Shown: positions 6,662 to 6,884 of the stretch, piece by piece
How positions within the stretch are numbered: the first letter of the stretch is position 1
Layout of the letters: each line of letters begins with the position of its first letter
DNA from: an uncultured Methylococcaceae bacterium
GTDB taxonomy: Bacteria > Pseudomonadota > Gammaproteobacteria > Methylococcales > Methylococcaceae
Direction of reading: 5' to 3'
DNA length: 6,884 bases
Assembly: GCA_903910005.1 (NCBI GenBank)
Contig: CAIVXW010000395.1
Coordinates: 1-6,884 of the forward strand
The notes under the pieces: generated by a model
What the model was told of the DNA's origin: nothing
The model's database searches: none
What the model saw: the letters and a program-made list of their open reading frames with translations, nothing else
Program-made: the position numbers and the translations under genes

Positions 6662-6884
6662 TCAGGGCATGATTTCCAGGATGGCGTACAACAAAACGGT
6701 CAGACCCAGCCCGGCATGGATGACGCCCGGGACTTTGGCCATGATGCTCATGTGACCCCCTGCCGGCAGTTTTTGCAGGAACCCCAGTTTGCTGGTCATG
6801 GGACAACGCAGCAGTTGTTTGTAGATGGCGTTATATTCCAGTACCAGAATGATGAGTACGATCAGCAAAAACCCCGCAATGCTG
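6662..6884 (-). CDS. Small integral membrane protein, C-terminal part (partial, runs off right edge)
   Basis: A leftward frame open from the window edge ends at a TGA at 6664-6662 and shows 73 residues. The first visible stretch, SIAGFLLIVLIILVL (visible residues 1-15), is a strong transmembrane helix followed by EYNAIY. A polar, Lys- and Gly-containing loop follows (about 22-53). A second helix, VIHAGLGLTVLLYAILEIM (54-72), ends at the C-terminal Pro. It is therefore an inner-membrane protein with at least two helices. The true start lies outside the window; the in-frame TTG at 6868 is not a credible start because it lies inside the first helix. I do not recognise the family. It is convergent with gltD, so the two are not cotranscribed and a role in glutamate synthesis is not implied. 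Confidence 0.75.
   Translation of the reverse strand, partial: SIAGFLLIVLIILVLEYNAIYKQLLRCPMTSKLGFLQKLPAGGHMSIMAKVPGVIHAGLGLTVLLYAILEIMP

Noticed and set aside
1..6884. Mobile element, CRISPR array, tRNA, defence system or horizontal-transfer signature
   Set aside because: No terminal repeats of a mobile element, repeat-spacer pattern, cloverleaf or anomalous coding composition was seen. The window is a housekeeping operon with two truncated neighbours.

Overview
The window reads as an ordinary chromosomal housekeeping locus of a moderately GC-rich proteobacterium. The glutamate synthase sequences look beta/gammaproteobacterial; this is inferred from protein style only, and I cannot name a genus. 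Its core is a rightward gltB-gltD pair encoding both subunits of NADPH-dependent glutamate synthase (GOGAT). It is flanked by the cut-off ends of two leftward genes.

Layout. Positions 1-41 (minus) hold the first 13 codons of a gene that leaves the window on the left; they look like the start of an exported or membrane protein. Positions 42-453 are a divergent intergenic region. It carries a good sigma70-type promoter for gltB (TTGAAA, 17 bp, TATATT at 272-300), a predicted leader of about 147 nt with a short inverted repeat just before the ribosome binding site, and small repeats next to the divergent gene. Positions 454-5079 are gltB (1541 aa) and 5158-6597 are gltD (479 aa). The 78-nt gap between them contains a perfect 10-bp GC-rich hairpin with no U-tract. 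Two more hairpins lie at the 3' end of gltD and in the 64-nt convergent spacer. Positions 6662-6884 (minus) are the C-terminal 73 codons of an unrecognised small integral membrane protein.

How the genes work together. GltD takes electrons from NADPH through FAD and its cysteine-ligated iron-sulfur centres and passes them to GltB. GltB hydrolyses glutamine at its N-terminal Cys22 amidotransferase site, channels the ammonia, and reductively aminates 2-oxoglutarate at its FMN / [3Fe-4S] synthase site. With glutamine synthetase (not in this window) this forms the GS-GOGAT ammonium assimilation route. All key motifs in both subunits are intact.

I found no mobile element, CRISPR array, tRNA or rRNA gene, or convincing novel system. 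The points worth a second look are the RNA hairpins between and after the two genes, the gltB leader, the structured divergent spacer, and the unidentified membrane protein.
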